The notes: generated by a model not told the origin, from the sequence alone. Positions 17,204 through 26,936 are shown, counted from the stretch's first letter. The stretch is 64,000 bases of DNA from PKWO01 sp036384915 (GCA_036384915.1 DASVLJ010000060.1:1-64000), one strand, 5' to 3'. Translations and numbers: made by a program.

Positions 17204-17827
17204 TCAATCGCCCGCGGTAATGTTGCCGAAGCCCGATGCCGTCTTGTTCACCACGCGAGGCTTGCCGTAGTAAGTCAAATCGCCCATGCCGTTGACCAGA
17301 AGATCGAGCCGGTGGCTGGCATAAATCTTCACGTCGCCCACACCTTCAAAGTCTACATTGGCGTCTTGCGCAATGAGGCCCTTGGCATCGACTTCGCCCA
17401 CGCCGCGCGCTTCCAGTCGCAAGTCTTGTACCCTGCCGCTGGCGGCGAGCCGGCCGGCGCCCTTGTAATTGATGTCGAGCCGCTTGCTGTCGATGTCGGT
17501 CAGCACGGTCTGGCCCGCGCCTTCTTCCGTCAAATTGCGTAGTGTCGGCAGGGTGAGGCGGATGTGCGGCAAATCCTTGATCCCGACATTCTTGTTTTCC
17601 GTCTTGAACGTGATGTTCAGGCGGCCATCGACCACGTCGGTCTTGATGCGGTCGAAAAGGCGCGGGTCGCCGCTGAGTTTGAGCGAGTGATCCTTGCCGG
17701 CCACAATTTCGAGGTCGAACGGGCCGCGCACGTTGATGGAATCGTAAGCCGGCGTGCTGCGGACTTGTTCTTCGGCATGGGCGAACAAGGGTAATGAGCA
17801 CAGGGCTAGCAGGATGAGGTGGCGCAT
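17204..17827 (-). CDS. Head GIN domain (DUF2807) secreted protein
   Basis: About 207 residues from ATG 17827 (GGGAG six bases upstream); a second ATG two codons earlier lies too close to the Shine-Dalgarno. A Sec signal peptide (MRHLILLALCSLPLFAHA) precedes a DUF2807/GIN domain, a right-handed beta-helix-like fold rich in repeated short strands (YDSINVRGPFDLEIVAG, then LDINYKGAGRLAASGRVQDL, GVGEVDAKGLIAQ). Function of the family is unknown; in other bacteria it is annotated as putative adhesin. It is predicted periplasmic or surface and stands alone. Confidence 0.87.
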   Translation of the reverse strand: MRHLILLALCSLPLFAHAEEQVRSTPAYDSINVRGPFDLEIVAGKDHSLKLSGDPRLFDRIKTDVVDGRLNITFKTENKNVGIKDLPHIRLTLPTLRNLTEEGAGQTVLTDIDSKRLDINYKGAGRLAASGRVQDLRLEARGVGEVDAKGLIAQDANVDFEGVGDVKIYASHRLDLLVNGMGDLTYYGKPRVVNKTASGFGNITAGD

Positions 17828-18055
17828 GAGCATCTCCCGGGAGTGAATGAGGCAATTCTAGATGGGCCTGGACGATTGCCTTGCCTGTTTCCGACGAACT
17901 GCATCGCCCCCGGCAGGAAAGATGGCGGCAAAAAACGGGGTTTTCATAGGGGGAAAGCAGCGTGGCAAATGGTGTCGACAAAGCGAAATTTTGCGATATT
18001 CGGAGTCGCAAGGCCGGCAATGCGAGCCGCTTGCAAAAAAATAGGGCAATGCATA

Positions 18056-18075
18056 TACTGTATAAGCATACAGTA
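18056..18075 (+). promoter_or_regulatory. LexA (SOS) operator
   Basis: TACTGTATAAGCATACAGTA. The arms TACTGTAT and ATACAGTA are perfectly complementary, and the spacing CTGT-N8-ACAG is that of a proteobacterial LexA box. It ends 22 bases before the start codon of the radical SAM gene, where bound repressor would block transcription. Confidence 0.9.
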
Positions 18076-18097
18076 TCGTGCTGTAAGGGAGATTCGC

Positions 18098-19213
18098 ATG
18101 CTGACGCCGCAACGCCCGCCATCCGATGTCATTGTTCCACCCCTGGCCGTTATCAAAGGCAGAGGCAGCCTGACCAATGAGCGCAGCCGCTTCGAGGCCT
18201 GGCGGCGCGAGCAGGTTTATGACGACCTCGGCAGCGATGAAGAGGGCATGGCCGAACAAGCGTCCAAGCCCAGGACCACCGTCTGGATACAGCAAGCCAA
18301 GAGCATCATCTCCACCAACCAGTCGCCCGACCTGCCGTTCGACAACTCGATCAACCCCTACCAGGGCTGCGAGCACGGCTGTATCTATTGCTACGCCCGG
18401 CCTTCGCATGCCTATCTCGGCCTTTCGCCCGGGCTGGACTTCGAGACGCGGCTGTTTGCCAAGAAAAATGCCGTCGAACTGCTGGAAAAGGAATTGGGCC
18501 AGAAGAGTTATGTGCCCAAAACCATCAACCTCGGCGCCAACACCGACCCTTATCAGCCTATCGAGCGCGAATACAAGATCACGCGCGGCATCCTCGAAGT
18601 GCTGGAGCGCTGCCAGCATCCGGTCACCATCGTCACCAAGTCGGGGGTAGTCGCGCGCGATATCGACATCCTGGAGCGCATGGCGAGCAAGAAGCTGGCG
18701 CGCGTGTTCGTCTCGATCACGAGTTTGAAGAGCGAAATCACCAGGACGCTGGAACCGCGTGCCAGCAGCCCGGCGCGGCGGCTTGCCACCGTCCGGCAAC
18801 TGGCCGAGGCCGGCATACCGGTCGGTGTCTTGATGTCCCCTATCATTCCCACGATCACCGACGTGGAAATCGAGGACGTGGTGGCGGCTGCGGCCGAGGC
18901 GGGGGCGACGCATTGCAGCTACATCCTGTTGCGCCTGCCGCGCGAGATCAAGGAATTGTTCGGCGAATGGCTGCAGGCGCATTATCCTTTGCGCGCCAAG
19001 CACATCGAATCGTTGCTGATGCAAATGCGCGGCGGCAAGGTATACGATGCGGCTTTCGGCAAGCGCATGAAGGGGGAGGGCGTGTTCGCTGAGTTGCTGG
19101 CCAACCGCTTCAAGCTGGCTTGCCGCAAGAACGGCATTTCCAACGAGCGGGTCGAGTTGCGTACCGACTTGTTCGTGCGACCCGTGAAGACGCCGCAGCT
19201 TGCGCTGTTCTAA
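18098..19213 (+). CDS. PA0069-like radical SAM protein, LexA-controlled
   Basis: 371 residues from ATG 18098, preceded by AAGGGAG; longer in-frame starts lie upstream of the LexA operator and are rejected. The radical SAM cluster motif is CEHGCIYCY (Cys91, Cys95, Cys98), followed by family segments INLGANTDPYQPIE and TIVTKSGVVARDIDILE. This family (PA0069/Rv2578c-like) has a SplB-like fold, and SplB repairs spore photoproduct. The substrate of this branch is unknown. The perfect LexA box in its promoter links it to the DNA-damage response; I recall PA0069 being listed in the Pseudomonas aeruginosa LexA regulon. A repair role is an inference. Confidence 0.92.
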   Translation: MLTPQRPPSDVIVPPLAVIKGRGSLTNERSRFEAWRREQVYDDLGSDEEGMAEQASKPRTTVWIQQAKSIISTNQSPDLPFDNSINPYQGCEHGCIYCYARPSHAYLGLSPGLDFETRLFAKKNAVELLEKELGQKSYVPKTINLGANTDPYQPIEREYKITRGILEVLERCQHPVTIVTKSGVVARDIDILERMASKKLARVFVSITSLKSEITRTLEPRASSPARRLATVRQLAEAGIPVGVLMSPIIPTITDVEIEDVVAAAAEAGATHCSYILLRLPREIKELFGEWLQAHYPLRAKHIESLLMQMRGGKVYDAAFGKRMKGEGVFAELLANRFKLACRKNGISNERVELRTDLFVRPVKTPQLALF

Positions 19214-19463
19214 CTCGCGTTTGCGGTGACGGCTTGTGTTGCCCGTTGCCGCAAATTGCTCCGTGTGGCGCTTGAGCCGGCCTGGGAGCCGGCTTCGGCT
19301 GCCATGTGCGCCTGCTGGCCGTGTAAGTCCGTGACGTGGGGCGATGCAAGGCGCAGGGCGTGGTTCTAGCCAATGCGGCCATCACCGCGAATTCGAGATC
19401 GGTCATGCTGAGTTTGTCTTTAATGGAGTCCAGCCGCACCGTCTATCGATGCGGCCACGTGCA

Positions 19464-20795
19464 TCAACGAGCGCTGAATAAATCGCTCCAGTGGCGCAGA
19501 TGATGGCCCCGGACGGCATAGAAGAAGATCAGCGCATAGCAGGGGAACAGGATGGCGTAGGCCATCTGCACATTGCCGGTATCGGACAGGCGCCCGTACA
19601 GCATGGGCAGCAAGGCGCCGCCGGCGATTCCCATCACCAGCAGGGCGGAGCCGCTGGCCGTGTATTTGCCCAAGCCCTCCAAAGCGAGCGGCCAGATGGC
19701 CGGCCACACCAGCGCGTTGGCCAGGCCCAGCATGGCGAGGAACATCACCGTGTTCGGTACTGAGGGTACGCCGGCCCAGCCGAGCAATGCGGCGGAAATG
19801 CCGGTGCTGGTCGGCGAACCGAGCACTACGCCCAGGGTGCACAAGACACCGCAGGTGCCGGAAAACACCAGCGCGGTTTGTTGCGACGCGTATTTCGGGA
19901 TCAGGAATACCCCCAGGCTGTAACCAAGCACCATGAAGCCCATGGTGTAGGAAGTCAGCACGGCAAAGTTTTGCACGCCAAGGTGACGGCCATACAAGCC
20001 GATGGTATCGCCGGCGATCACTTCCACGCCGACATAGGCAAACAGCGCCAAGACGCCCAGGATCAATTGCGGGAATTGCAGCAGCCCCCACTTTTGCCCA
20101 GCCGGCTGTTCCTGCTCGTCTTCCATGGGCAAATCCGGCAGCGACGAGAAGTGGACAACAACCATGATCAGCAACAGCCCGCCCGCCATGGCGAGGTAGG
20201 GAAAGATCAGGCGGCTGGCGAGTTCGGCGCGCACCATATTCCGGCCGGCCTGGTCCAGCGCAGCAAAAGCCTTGTCGGAATAGCCGCTGACGCCGGAGAG
20301 GATCAGCGCTGAAAAGATCAGCGGCGTAACGATGCCGGCGCCCTTGTTGAACAAGCCCATGATGGAAATGCGCATGGCGGCGCTTTCGCGCGAGCCGATA
20401 CAAACAATGAAGGGATTGATCGCCGTCTGCATCAAGGTCATGCCGGTGGCCAGCGTGAACAGCGCCAGCAGGAACAAGCCGTAAAGACTGGTCTGCGCCG
20501 CGGGAATGAACAGCAGCGCGCCGACGGACATGATGCCCAGGCTCATGGTCATGCCGTTCTTGTAGCCGACCCGGCCCAGAATCGCCGCCGAAGGCAATGC
20601 CATCACGGTATAGGTGATGTAGAAGGCGAAGGTAACCCAGAAGGCCTGGAAATTCGTCAGGTCGCAGACGATCTTGAGGAAGGGAATCAGCGAACCGTTC
20701 AACCAGGTGACGAAGCCCAGAATGAAAAACAGCAGGGCGACGAAGCACATGGCGATTACGACATTCTTGGTGGATCCTGCGGATTGATCAATCAT
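19464..20795 (-). CDS. FucP/GluP-like MFS sugar transporter
   Basis: 443 residues from ATG 20795; a longer frame to 20900 runs through non-coding repeats. It has about 12 membrane segments. It opens with FFILGFVTWLNGSLIPFLK and YITYTVMALPSAAILGRVGY, typical of the fucose/glucose/galactose:H+ symporter group, and has TLMQTAINPFIVCIGSRESA, the group's second signature. It should import a hexose by proton symport across the inner membrane. It lies downstream of the TonB receptor on the same strand, separated by 186 bases carrying palindromic repeats. The sugar is not decidable. Confidence 0.9.
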   Translation of the reverse strand: MIDQSAGSTKNVVIAMCFVALLFFILGFVTWLNGSLIPFLKIVCDLTNFQAFWVTFAFYITYTVMALPSAAILGRVGYKNGMTMSLGIMSVGALLFIPAAQTSLYGLFLLALFTLATGMTLMQTAINPFIVCIGSRESAAMRISIMGLFNKGAGIVTPLIFSALILSGVSGYSDKAFAALDQAGRNMVRAELASRLIFPYLAMAGGLLLIMVVVHFSSLPDLPMEDEQEQPAGQKWGLLQFPQLILGVLALFAYVGVEVIAGDTIGLYGRHLGVQNFAVLTSYTMGFMVLGYSLGVFLIPKYASQQTALVFSGTCGVLCTLGVVLGSPTSTGISAALLGWAGVPSVPNTVMFLAMLGLANALVWPAIWPLALEGLGKYTASGSALLVMGIAGGALLPMLYGRLSDTGNVQMAYAILFPCYALIFFYAVRGHHLRHWSDLFSAR

Positions 20796-20888
20796 TGCGC
20801 GATACGAATAAGGAAAAAAATTCACGCAGGGGCGCGAATGGGAATGGTGCCGGAGGCAGAGATCGCAGGCTGCCGTCTTGGGACTGCC

Positions 20889-20960
20889 ATCCCCGCGCAA
20901 GCGGGGATACAGTATGGAACCCGCAGTCCGTCATGCCACCGGAGCCCCGCTTGCGCGGGG
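20889..20960. repeat. Pair of REP-like palindromes in inverted orientation
   Basis: ATCCCCGCGCAAGCGGGGAT (20889-20908) and CCCCGCTTGCGCGGGG (20945-20960). The second is the reverse complement of the core of the first. Each is a hairpin, and together they make a larger one. They sit between the TonB-receptor stop and the transporter start on the same strand and may limit read-through. The CGCGCAAGCGGGG core is a common dispersed repeat in proteobacteria. Confidence 0.7.
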
Positions 20961-20981
20961 ACGACAGGCAGGTGGCGCGAA

Positions 20982-23654
20982 TCAGAACTTCCCGCGCAAG
21001 CCGATACTATAACGCGCGCCGTTTTCATACTGGCCGACCGGGATGCCGGCAGTAGTATTGGTGCGCACCAGTTCGTCGTTGATGTTGACGGCGGTCAGGA
21101 ACACGCTCAGATTCTTATTGATGTCGTAACTGGCGTTGGCGTCCCATTGGCCATAGGGGCTGGTAATGTCCTGGCCGCCTTCGTCGAATGCACCGTAGGT
21201 CTTGGAGCGGTAGTTGTACGATATGCGTGCGCTGAAGCCTGCGCGCTCGTAGTAGGTCGAGAAGTTGAAGTAGGTGCGCGAATTGCCCACCACTTCAGCC
21301 GGCTGACCCAGTTGCGTGGCGTTCGACTTGGCATCGGTCAAGGTCAGGTTGGTGACCACGCCGAAGCCGCCGCCGATCGGCTGCTGCCACTGCGCTTCGA
21401 GACCGTTGATCGAGGCACCCGAGTTGGCATTCAGCGAATGCGTCACGGTCGACAGCACGCCGTTGACCATTTCCAGGTCCGATGCGGTATAGATGAAGGT
21501 GTCGAGGCGCTTGACGAAGGCCGTCAAGGACAGCATGGCTGAATCGGCGTAATACCATTCGAAGCCGATTTCCGCCTGGTTCGAATGGTAGGGCTTCAAG
21601 AGCGGGTTGCCGCCCGAGTAATTGTTGGTGATGGTGCCGTTCGGCGTCAAGGCCGGGCTCAACTGTGACCAGTCCGGGCGGGCCATGGCGCGCGAGGCGG
21701 CGGCACGCAGGATCAAGTCGTTGCGCAGGTCATAGACAAGATTCAGGCTGGGCAGTACGTCGTTATACGTATGGTCGACCGTGACGGGCGAGAAGGCGGT
21801 GGCGCCTTCGAGTTGCTGATAGCCCGTCGCGCTGTCGGAAGTGCGGATGAAGCGCAGGCCGAAGTTGCCGCGCAGCCTGTCCCATTCGATGTCGGACATG
21901 GCGTAGGCCGCGGTGATCTTTTCGTCGATGCTGTAGTCGGAAGCCCAGTCCTGGATATAGACCATGCCTTTGGCATACATCGGCGCAACCACGTTCCAGA
22001 ACGAAGCGGGATTGACCATGGCAAAGGATTGCAGGGCGCCGGGTTCGTTGTTCAGCGAACCGGTCGAGCCGCTTGAGACTTGGGCCAGCGAAAACGATTG
22101 CCAGCCGGTGTTGCCCGGCCCGTCGGTGCCGGCCATGCGCGTGTTCGAATTGGTGCTGCTGCTGAACTTGGCGCCGACCTTGACGTCTTTCAAGAAGGCG
22201 TTGTTGAGGTCGAATGTGAGGTCGGCCTGGCCGTAGTTCTCCGTGGTCTTCATGCGGCGCGGATTGTCATGCGCGCTTTGCAGGTTCAGGACGCTCGGAT
22301 CGTTCGGATTGATCGAGTTATAGGTGACACCATAGTGGTCGTTGCTGGTGTCGGTCGTGATCGACGACGGGGCGCCGAACCACATGTCGTAGTCGTGGTC
22401 GCTGCCGCCGCGCGCATTGGTCGCGCCGGCCTGGCCATGGAAGTTCCAGCCGTCGCCGCGATAGGTTCCATCGACATCATAGACTTGCGAATCGACAAAG
22501 GCCTTGCGGAAGATCGGCTCGAAGGCCAGATTGCCGCCGATCGGATAGCCGTTGACCGTTGCACCCGTGCCGGCGGTATTGACCGTGCCGCCGATCAGGG
22601 CCGGGCCGGTGGGTGTCTGGATAATGTTGGGATTAGTCACCGTCAGCGTACCGTTGTTGACACCATTGGGCGAGGCCACACCACCCCACAACCACAGATA
22701 GTTCTGGTTGCTGTTGTCGAGGTTCATATTGGTGTTCAACAGGCTGGCCGAAATATCGGTGCGGTTGTTGGGCTTGATTTCGAACACCAGGTTTTCCGTG
22801 GTGCGCTTGCGGTCTTGCTGGAAGATCGGCGTGCCGCCACCCCAGGCGGCCATCACGTTGTCGGTGACCGCACCGGTGCCGGCGTTGACGATGTTGTATT
22901 GTGAAGCGCCATCGGTGAAGTTTTCCAGGCCGTTGCGCTGCAGGTGCTGCCTTTGATCGTTGATGCCGATCAAGACGCCGAAGGTCTTTTCATCATTTTT
23001 CCAGTTGACCATGCCCGAGAGTTGCGGGTCGGACTTCTTGGGTAATTCGCTGTACACGTCTTCGAGCGAGAATTGCGCCGTGATCTGGTCCTTGAACTGC
23101 AGCGGCTTGCGCGTCTTGATGTTGATCAAGCCGCCGATGCTGCCTTCGCTCTGGTCGGCGGACGGACTCTTGTAGACGTCCATGCTGGCGATGATTTCGG
23201 AGGGCAGGATGTCGAAAGAAAAGCCGCGCGATTGCTTGTCGTTGGCCCACCAATAGGCCGAAGCGACGTCCTGGCCGTTCAACAAGGCCATGTTCAAGTC
23301 CTTGTTGGTGCCGCGGATGAACACGTCGCGATTGACGCCGAGCACGTTTTCCACCGATACGCCAGGCACGCGCTCGAGCGCATCGCCCACGTTCTTGTCC
23401 GGGAATTTGCCGATATCTTCGGCCGATACCGAATCCATCACATTGGTGTTGTCGCGCTTGGTGGCCAGGTTTTTCTTCAGCGTGTCGCGGATGCCGGTCA
23501 CTTCGACGACGGTCGTTTGCGCCTCATTCGCCTGCGATTGCGCCGCCGGCGGTTGCTGCGCGTCGGCCGCGCAGGCCGTCTGGAATGCGGCGCCGCCTGC
23601 CAGGATGGCAATCACGCCGGGCAACAGCTTTATCTTGAAAACGGGCTTGGTCAT
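20982..23654 (-). CDS. TonB-dependent outer-membrane receptor
   Basis: 890 residues. Signal peptide at about 1-30 (LPGVIAILAGGAAFQTACAADA). A TonB-box-like TTVVEVTGIR is followed by the plug domain (DSVSAEDIGKFPDKNVGDAL, then SVENVLGVNRDVFIRGTNKD) and a 22-strand barrel that ends in the outer-membrane signature GLRGKF. It resembles the Xanthomonas/Caulobacter-type receptors (TIGR01782 group) that often import carbohydrates. Its position beside an MFS sugar carrier and sugar-binding proteins supports saccharide uptake. GGGAGAAG precedes the ATG. The ligand is unknown. Confidence 0.93.
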   Translation of the reverse strand: MTKPVFKIKLLPGVIAILAGGAAFQTACAADAQQPPAAQSQANEAQTTVVEVTGIRDTLKKNLATKRDNTNVMDSVSAEDIGKFPDKNVGDALERVPGVSVENVLGVNRDVFIRGTNKDLNMALLNGQDVASAYWWANDKQSRGFSFDILPSEIIASMDVYKSPSADQSEGSIGGLINIKTRKPLQFKDQITAQFSLEDVYSELPKKSDPQLSGMVNWKNDEKTFGVLIGINDQRQHLQRNGLENFTDGASQYNIVNAGTGAVTDNVMAAWGGGTPIFQQDRKRTTENLVFEIKPNNRTDISASLLNTNMNLDNSNQNYLWLWGGVASPNGVNNGTLTVTNPNIIQTPTGPALIGGTVNTAGTGATVNGYPIGGNLAFEPIFRKAFVDSQVYDVDGTYRGDGWNFHGQAGATNARGGSDHDYDMWFGAPSSITTDTSNDHYGVTYNSINPNDPSVLNLQSAHDNPRRMKTTENYGQADLTFDLNNAFLKDVKVGAKFSSSTNSNTRMAGTDGPGNTGWQSFSLAQVSSGSTGSLNNEPGALQSFAMVNPASFWNVVAPMYAKGMVYIQDWASDYSIDEKITAAYAMSDIEWDRLRGNFGLRFIRTSDSATGYQQLEGATAFSPVTVDHTYNDVLPSLNLVYDLRNDLILRAAASRAMARPDWSQLSPALTPNGTITNNYSGGNPLLKPYHSNQAEIGFEWYYADSAMLSLTAFVKRLDTFIYTASDLEMVNGVLSTVTHSLNANSGASINGLEAQWQQPIGGGFGVVTNLTLTDAKSNATQLGQPAEVVGNSRTYFNFSTYYERAGFSARISYNYRSKTYGAFDEGGQDITSPYGQWDANASYDINKNLSVFLTAVNINDELVRTNTTAGIPVGQYENGARYSIGLRGKF

Positions 23655-23877
23655 GCGATCTTCTCCCTCGGATTGGTTTGGTGATATCTATGAATAAAAA
23701 CCACAAACTTCGATGCAACTTGCGCTTCACGCGTCGCGCATGGCCAGCGGGCATTGTCTCCTCCCCCGACGGCCTGCCCGATTCACGTACCGGCATTTCG
23801 AAACCTCGCCTGCTCCCCGAATCCGAAAAAATCCGGCGTCCCGAAAGACGCCGGGAAGACTTCAGGGGGCAAAACTC

Positions 23878-25122
23878 CTATTTGCGCCTGGCCTGCAGCC
23901 GCGACGCAAATCCTTCCTGAATCTGTCGTGCCGCTTCCGCGCCCGACAGGTTCCCATTCAATACATTGGCATTGACTTCCCACAATTCGCGTTCCCAATC
24001 CGCATGGCCGCGGTTGAGCACCTGCGCATCGATGCGTATCGTGGACTTGCAAGCGGTCCGCCACGAAGCCATCTGCCTGGCGATGGGGTCGCGCACGGCG
24101 ATCAGATGGTTGGACAGCGAAAAGAATCCGGTTGCGCGATTGCTGTACAGGTCGGCAAACTCTTGCGAGCCGACCCATTCCAGGAAGCGGTGGGCGTCTT
24201 CCTTGTTGCGCGACTTGCGGTTGATGCCGATGCCGATATCCATGTGATCGAGGATGTAGCATTGCTCGCCCAGATTGCGTACCGGCGGCGGGAATGCGCC
24301 GAATTCGAGGCCAGGTACCTTGTTGAAGTAGGAAAGGTCCCATGAGCCTGCGGGATAGACCGCCGCCAAACCGGAGGCAAACTGGCGCTGGCTATCGCCG
24401 TAAGTCTGGGTGCTCGCCTTGGGCGGCAGATAGCGCGCGAGGCTGGCTTCGAAGTCTAGTGCCGCGACATAGGGTACATCGGTGAACCTGGCCCGGCCGC
24501 GCGCAAGCGCCCTGCGGCCGTCTTCGCCGTGCCAGAAGTTGGGCCCGATGTTGGCAAACAGGGTTTGGGTCGCTTCCCATCGGTCTTCCGTACCCAAGGC
24601 CAGGGGCACGTAGGCGCCATTGCGCTTGACCGCATCGAGGACGCCGATGAATTCGGCTTCGGTGCGCGGTACCTGCAGGTTGAGTTTCCTGAAGATCTTT
24701 TTGTTGTACAGAAAGCCGTGGATTACCGAAGCGACCGGCAGGCAATATGTCGTCGAACCGTCTTCGCTCTGCCAGGCCGCCAGGGCGGGCGCGGGAAAGT
24801 TTTCCATGCCAGGCATGCCGTCGAGCTTTTCCAAATAGCGTTTGCGATACAGTGCTTGCGACACGTCGAAAGGGCGGCAGGCGATCAAGTCGCCGGCGCT
24901 TCCGTCGGCCAGACGCTGTTGCAAAGCGGTGTCGTATTCGGTTGGTGCCGTCGGTTGGTAGCGGACCTCGATGCCGGGATATTTTTTTTGGAAAGCAGGG
25001 ATCAGTACGGTGTCCCATAACTCCTTGTCGTCCGCGCGCCAGCTTTCGACCGTCAGCGTGCCGGCAGCGGCGGCACGCAAGACGCCGAACAAAACAAGCA
25101 GGGCCAGGGTTCGCAGTTTCAA
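23878..25122 (-). CDS. Sugar ABC-type solute-binding protein (family 1), orphan
   Basis: About 414 residues from TTG 25122, which has GGAAAG seven bases upstream and starts the signal peptide LKLRTLALLVLFGVLRAAAA; an ATG at 25185 is the alternative. The mature protein is a family-1 extracellular solute-binding protein (LTVESWRADDKELWDTVLIP, PAFQKKYPGIEVRYQPT, later GLAAVYPAGSWDLSYFNKV). It would bind a sugar or oligosaccharide in the periplasm. No permease or ATPase gene is nearby. It follows a two-component system and precedes the TonB receptor on the same strand, so it may feed ligand to the sensor kinase instead of an ABC importer. Confidence 0.88.
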   Translation of the reverse strand: MKLRTLALLVLFGVLRAAAAGTLTVESWRADDKELWDTVLIPAFQKKYPGIEVRYQPTAPTEYDTALQQRLADGSAGDLIACRPFDVSQALYRKRYLEKLDGMPGMENFPAPALAAWQSEDGSTTYCLPVASVIHGFLYNKKIFRKLNLQVPRTEAEFIGVLDAVKRNGAYVPLALGTEDRWEATQTLFANIGPNFWHGEDGRRALARGRARFTDVPYVAALDFEASLARYLPPKASTQTYGDSQRQFASGLAAVYPAGSWDLSYFNKVPGLEFGAFPPPVRNLGEQCYILDHMDIGIGINRKSRNKEDAHRFLEWVGSQEFADLYSNRATGFFSLSNHLIAVRDPIARQMASWRTACKSTIRIDAQVLNRGHADWERELWEVNANVLNGNLSGAEAARQIQEGFASRLQARRK

Positions 25123-25463
25123 GGCAGTCTTTCCAAAGGTCGCGGTTCGGGTACGGCATGCAATTGGTTGAGTGGATGCTAGCACCGCGGCTTATGTAAA
25201 TTGCCACGGCGACGGCGTAGCGCGGTTCGATCGCAAGCCTTTGAATTTGCTGGGAATCTTTGATGGAGGGCGGGGCGCGGCTTACACTTCCTTACCGCGA
25301 GATCGTGAAGCCGCGGAGAGCAGCGGGGAGGCAGGGTAGGCAGCGTAAAGAATCTTGTAGATTTGAAAGATATCTTCACCAGACATTACAAAACTTTACA
25401 AAACTCAGAGGCGAGTTGTTGCGTAAATGCCGCGGTAGTGCTGGAGGTGGATGAGAACTGTCG
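25123..25463 (-). promoter_or_regulatory. Control region with tandem 10-bp repeats upstream of the solute-binding protein
   Basis: Gene-free 341 bases between the kinase stop and the solute-binding-protein start. The one clear feature is TTACAAAACT repeated head to tail with no gap (25386-25395, 25396-25405). Two direct 10-bp half-sites one helical turn apart are how OmpR/PhoB-class regulators bind, and the response regulator encoded just upstream is of that class. Binding is an inference. The rest shows no recognisable structure. Confidence 0.5.
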
Positions 25464-26936
25464 TCAGCCCGGCAGCGTAATGATGGCGTTGAGCCCGCCT
25501 TTCGGATGGTTTTCCAGCACCAGCGTGCCGCCGTGCGCCTCGATCATGCTGCGTGCAATGCCGAGGCCCAGGCCCATGCCGCCTTCGTTTTGTTCACGCC
25601 CATTGGCGAGCCGCACGTAGGGATCGAACAGGCTCGGCAGCGCTTCCTCGGGTACGCCCGGGCCGTGGTCGCGAATGGAAATGACGACTGACTGCTCGGC
25701 GCGGCGCACCGAAATTTCCGCACGTTCGCCATAGAACAAGGCATTGTCGAGCAGGTTGCCGATGGCGCGTTTCAGTGCCAGCGGCTTGCCGTGCACCGAG
25801 ATGCCGCTCTCGTGGAATACGACATCGTGCTTGGCCAGATGGGCGCTGCGCGCCAGGCGCCGTATGATGGGATCGAGCCGCACCGTAGTGGGATTTTCAT
25901 GGATCTCGGTATCCTTCACGCATTGCAAGGCGCCCTTGACCATCATGTCGAGCTCGTCGAGGTCTTCTTCGAATTCGCCGCGCAACGTGTCGTCGTCGAG
26001 CAGTTCCGAACGCAGCTTCAGCCGCGTGATCGGCGTGCGCAAGTCGTGCGAAATCGAAATGAACAGGCGCTCGCGGTCTTCCAGGTAGCGTTGGATGCGC
26101 ATGCGCATCTGGGAAAAGGCGCGTGCCGTGTTGACGAATTCGCGGCTGCCCGATTCGGGCAACTGCGTCACATGCTCACCCCGGCCGATCGCTTCGGCGG
26201 CGTCGGACAGGGCCGCCAGCGGGCGCGTGATCCAGCGCACCACCAGGAAAGACAACAGCAGCACCGCCGCCAGCGACAAGCCTTGCAGGGCCAGCCGGTC
26301 TTTCGACAGCGGATCGTTGGCTTTCAAAAAATACGGGTTCGGCATCAGCGTGGCGAGGTAAAGCCAATTGCCCGGCTCCAGCTCGGTCTGGATCACCAGG
26401 ATGGGGGCCGGGTCGGGTTTGATCAGCAGGATATGCTGCACCCAGCTCTCGGGCAGATCGAGGATGCGCGTGCCTTCGACCGACGTGGTCAACTGATCCG
26501 GCCATGCGAAGGCCGCGTGGAATTCGCCGTAGTTGGGCAAATCGGCCTTAAGTGTCCCGGCGACTTTTTGCAGCGCCACGGTCGAAAGCGTTTGCGTTTC
26601 GATGGGCGCGACAGGCACCAGCGCGCTATTGCTTTGCACGAAGAAGCGCGTGCCGCCCATTTCGCGGAACTGACGTATCGTTACCGTACGGTAGCTGGGT
26701 GGCAGACTGCGAAAAAACTGGATCGTGCTCGATGCACCGTGTGCCAGATATTGCGCCGCCTCGGCGGTTTCGGCCCTGGCCTTGGCGCCTTGCTGCATGG
26801 ACCAGATCGTGTTGCCTACCGATTGCGTCAGCAACACGCCGAACACCATCACCAGCGATAAACGGCCCAGCAGAGATTGCGGCAGCCGGCGCAACATCCT
26901 GGCCCGATTCCACGGCCGCGGCTGGCTGTCAGGCAA
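25464..26936 (-). CDS. Sensor histidine kinase (GtrS/EnvZ-like)
   Basis: 490 residues. First membrane helix at about 22-42 (LLGRLSLVMVFGVLLTQSVG), periplasmic sensor domain at about 45-260, second helix LSLAAVLLLSFLVVRWITRP and a HAMP domain. The H box is SISHDLRTPITRLKLR (phospho-acceptor His). Later come the N box GNLLDNALFYG, G1 DHGPGVP and G2 GGMGLGLGIAR. It overlaps the response-regulator gene by eight bases, so they are co-translated. The flanking sugar-binding proteins and the similarity to Pseudomonas GtrS suggest that it senses a sugar or its derivative, possibly as a complex with a binding protein. Confidence 0.93.
   Translation of the reverse strand: MPDSQPRPWNRARMLRRLPQSLLGRLSLVMVFGVLLTQSVGNTIWSMQQGAKARAETAEAAQYLAHGASSTIQFFRSLPPSYRTVTIRQFREMGGTRFFVQSNSALVPVAPIETQTLSTVALQKVAGTLKADLPNYGEFHAAFAWPDQLTTSVEGTRILDLPESWVQHILLIKPDPAPILVIQTELEPGNWLYLATLMPNPYFLKANDPLSKDRLALQGLSLAAVLLLSFLVVRWITRPLAALSDAAEAIGRGEHVTQLPESGSREFVNTARAFSQMRMRIQRYLEDRERLFISISHDLRTPITRLKLRSELLDDDTLRGEFEEDLDELDMMVKGALQCVKDTEIHENPTTVRLDPIIRRLARSAHLAKHDVVFHESGISVHGKPLALKRAIGNLLDNALFYGERAEISVRRAEQSVVISIRDHGPGVPEEALPSLFDPYVRLANGREQNEGGMGLGLGIARSMIEAHGGTLVLENHPKGGLNAIITLPG

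Noticed and set aside
19110..19439. Open frame on the minus strand in the gap before the MFS gene, beginning MRLDSIKDKLSMTDLEFAVM.
   Set aside because: Only the first 25 residues look protein-like; the rest is Arg/Pro-rich and runs into the radical SAM gene. No family match and no Shine-Dalgarno seen; at best a remnant.
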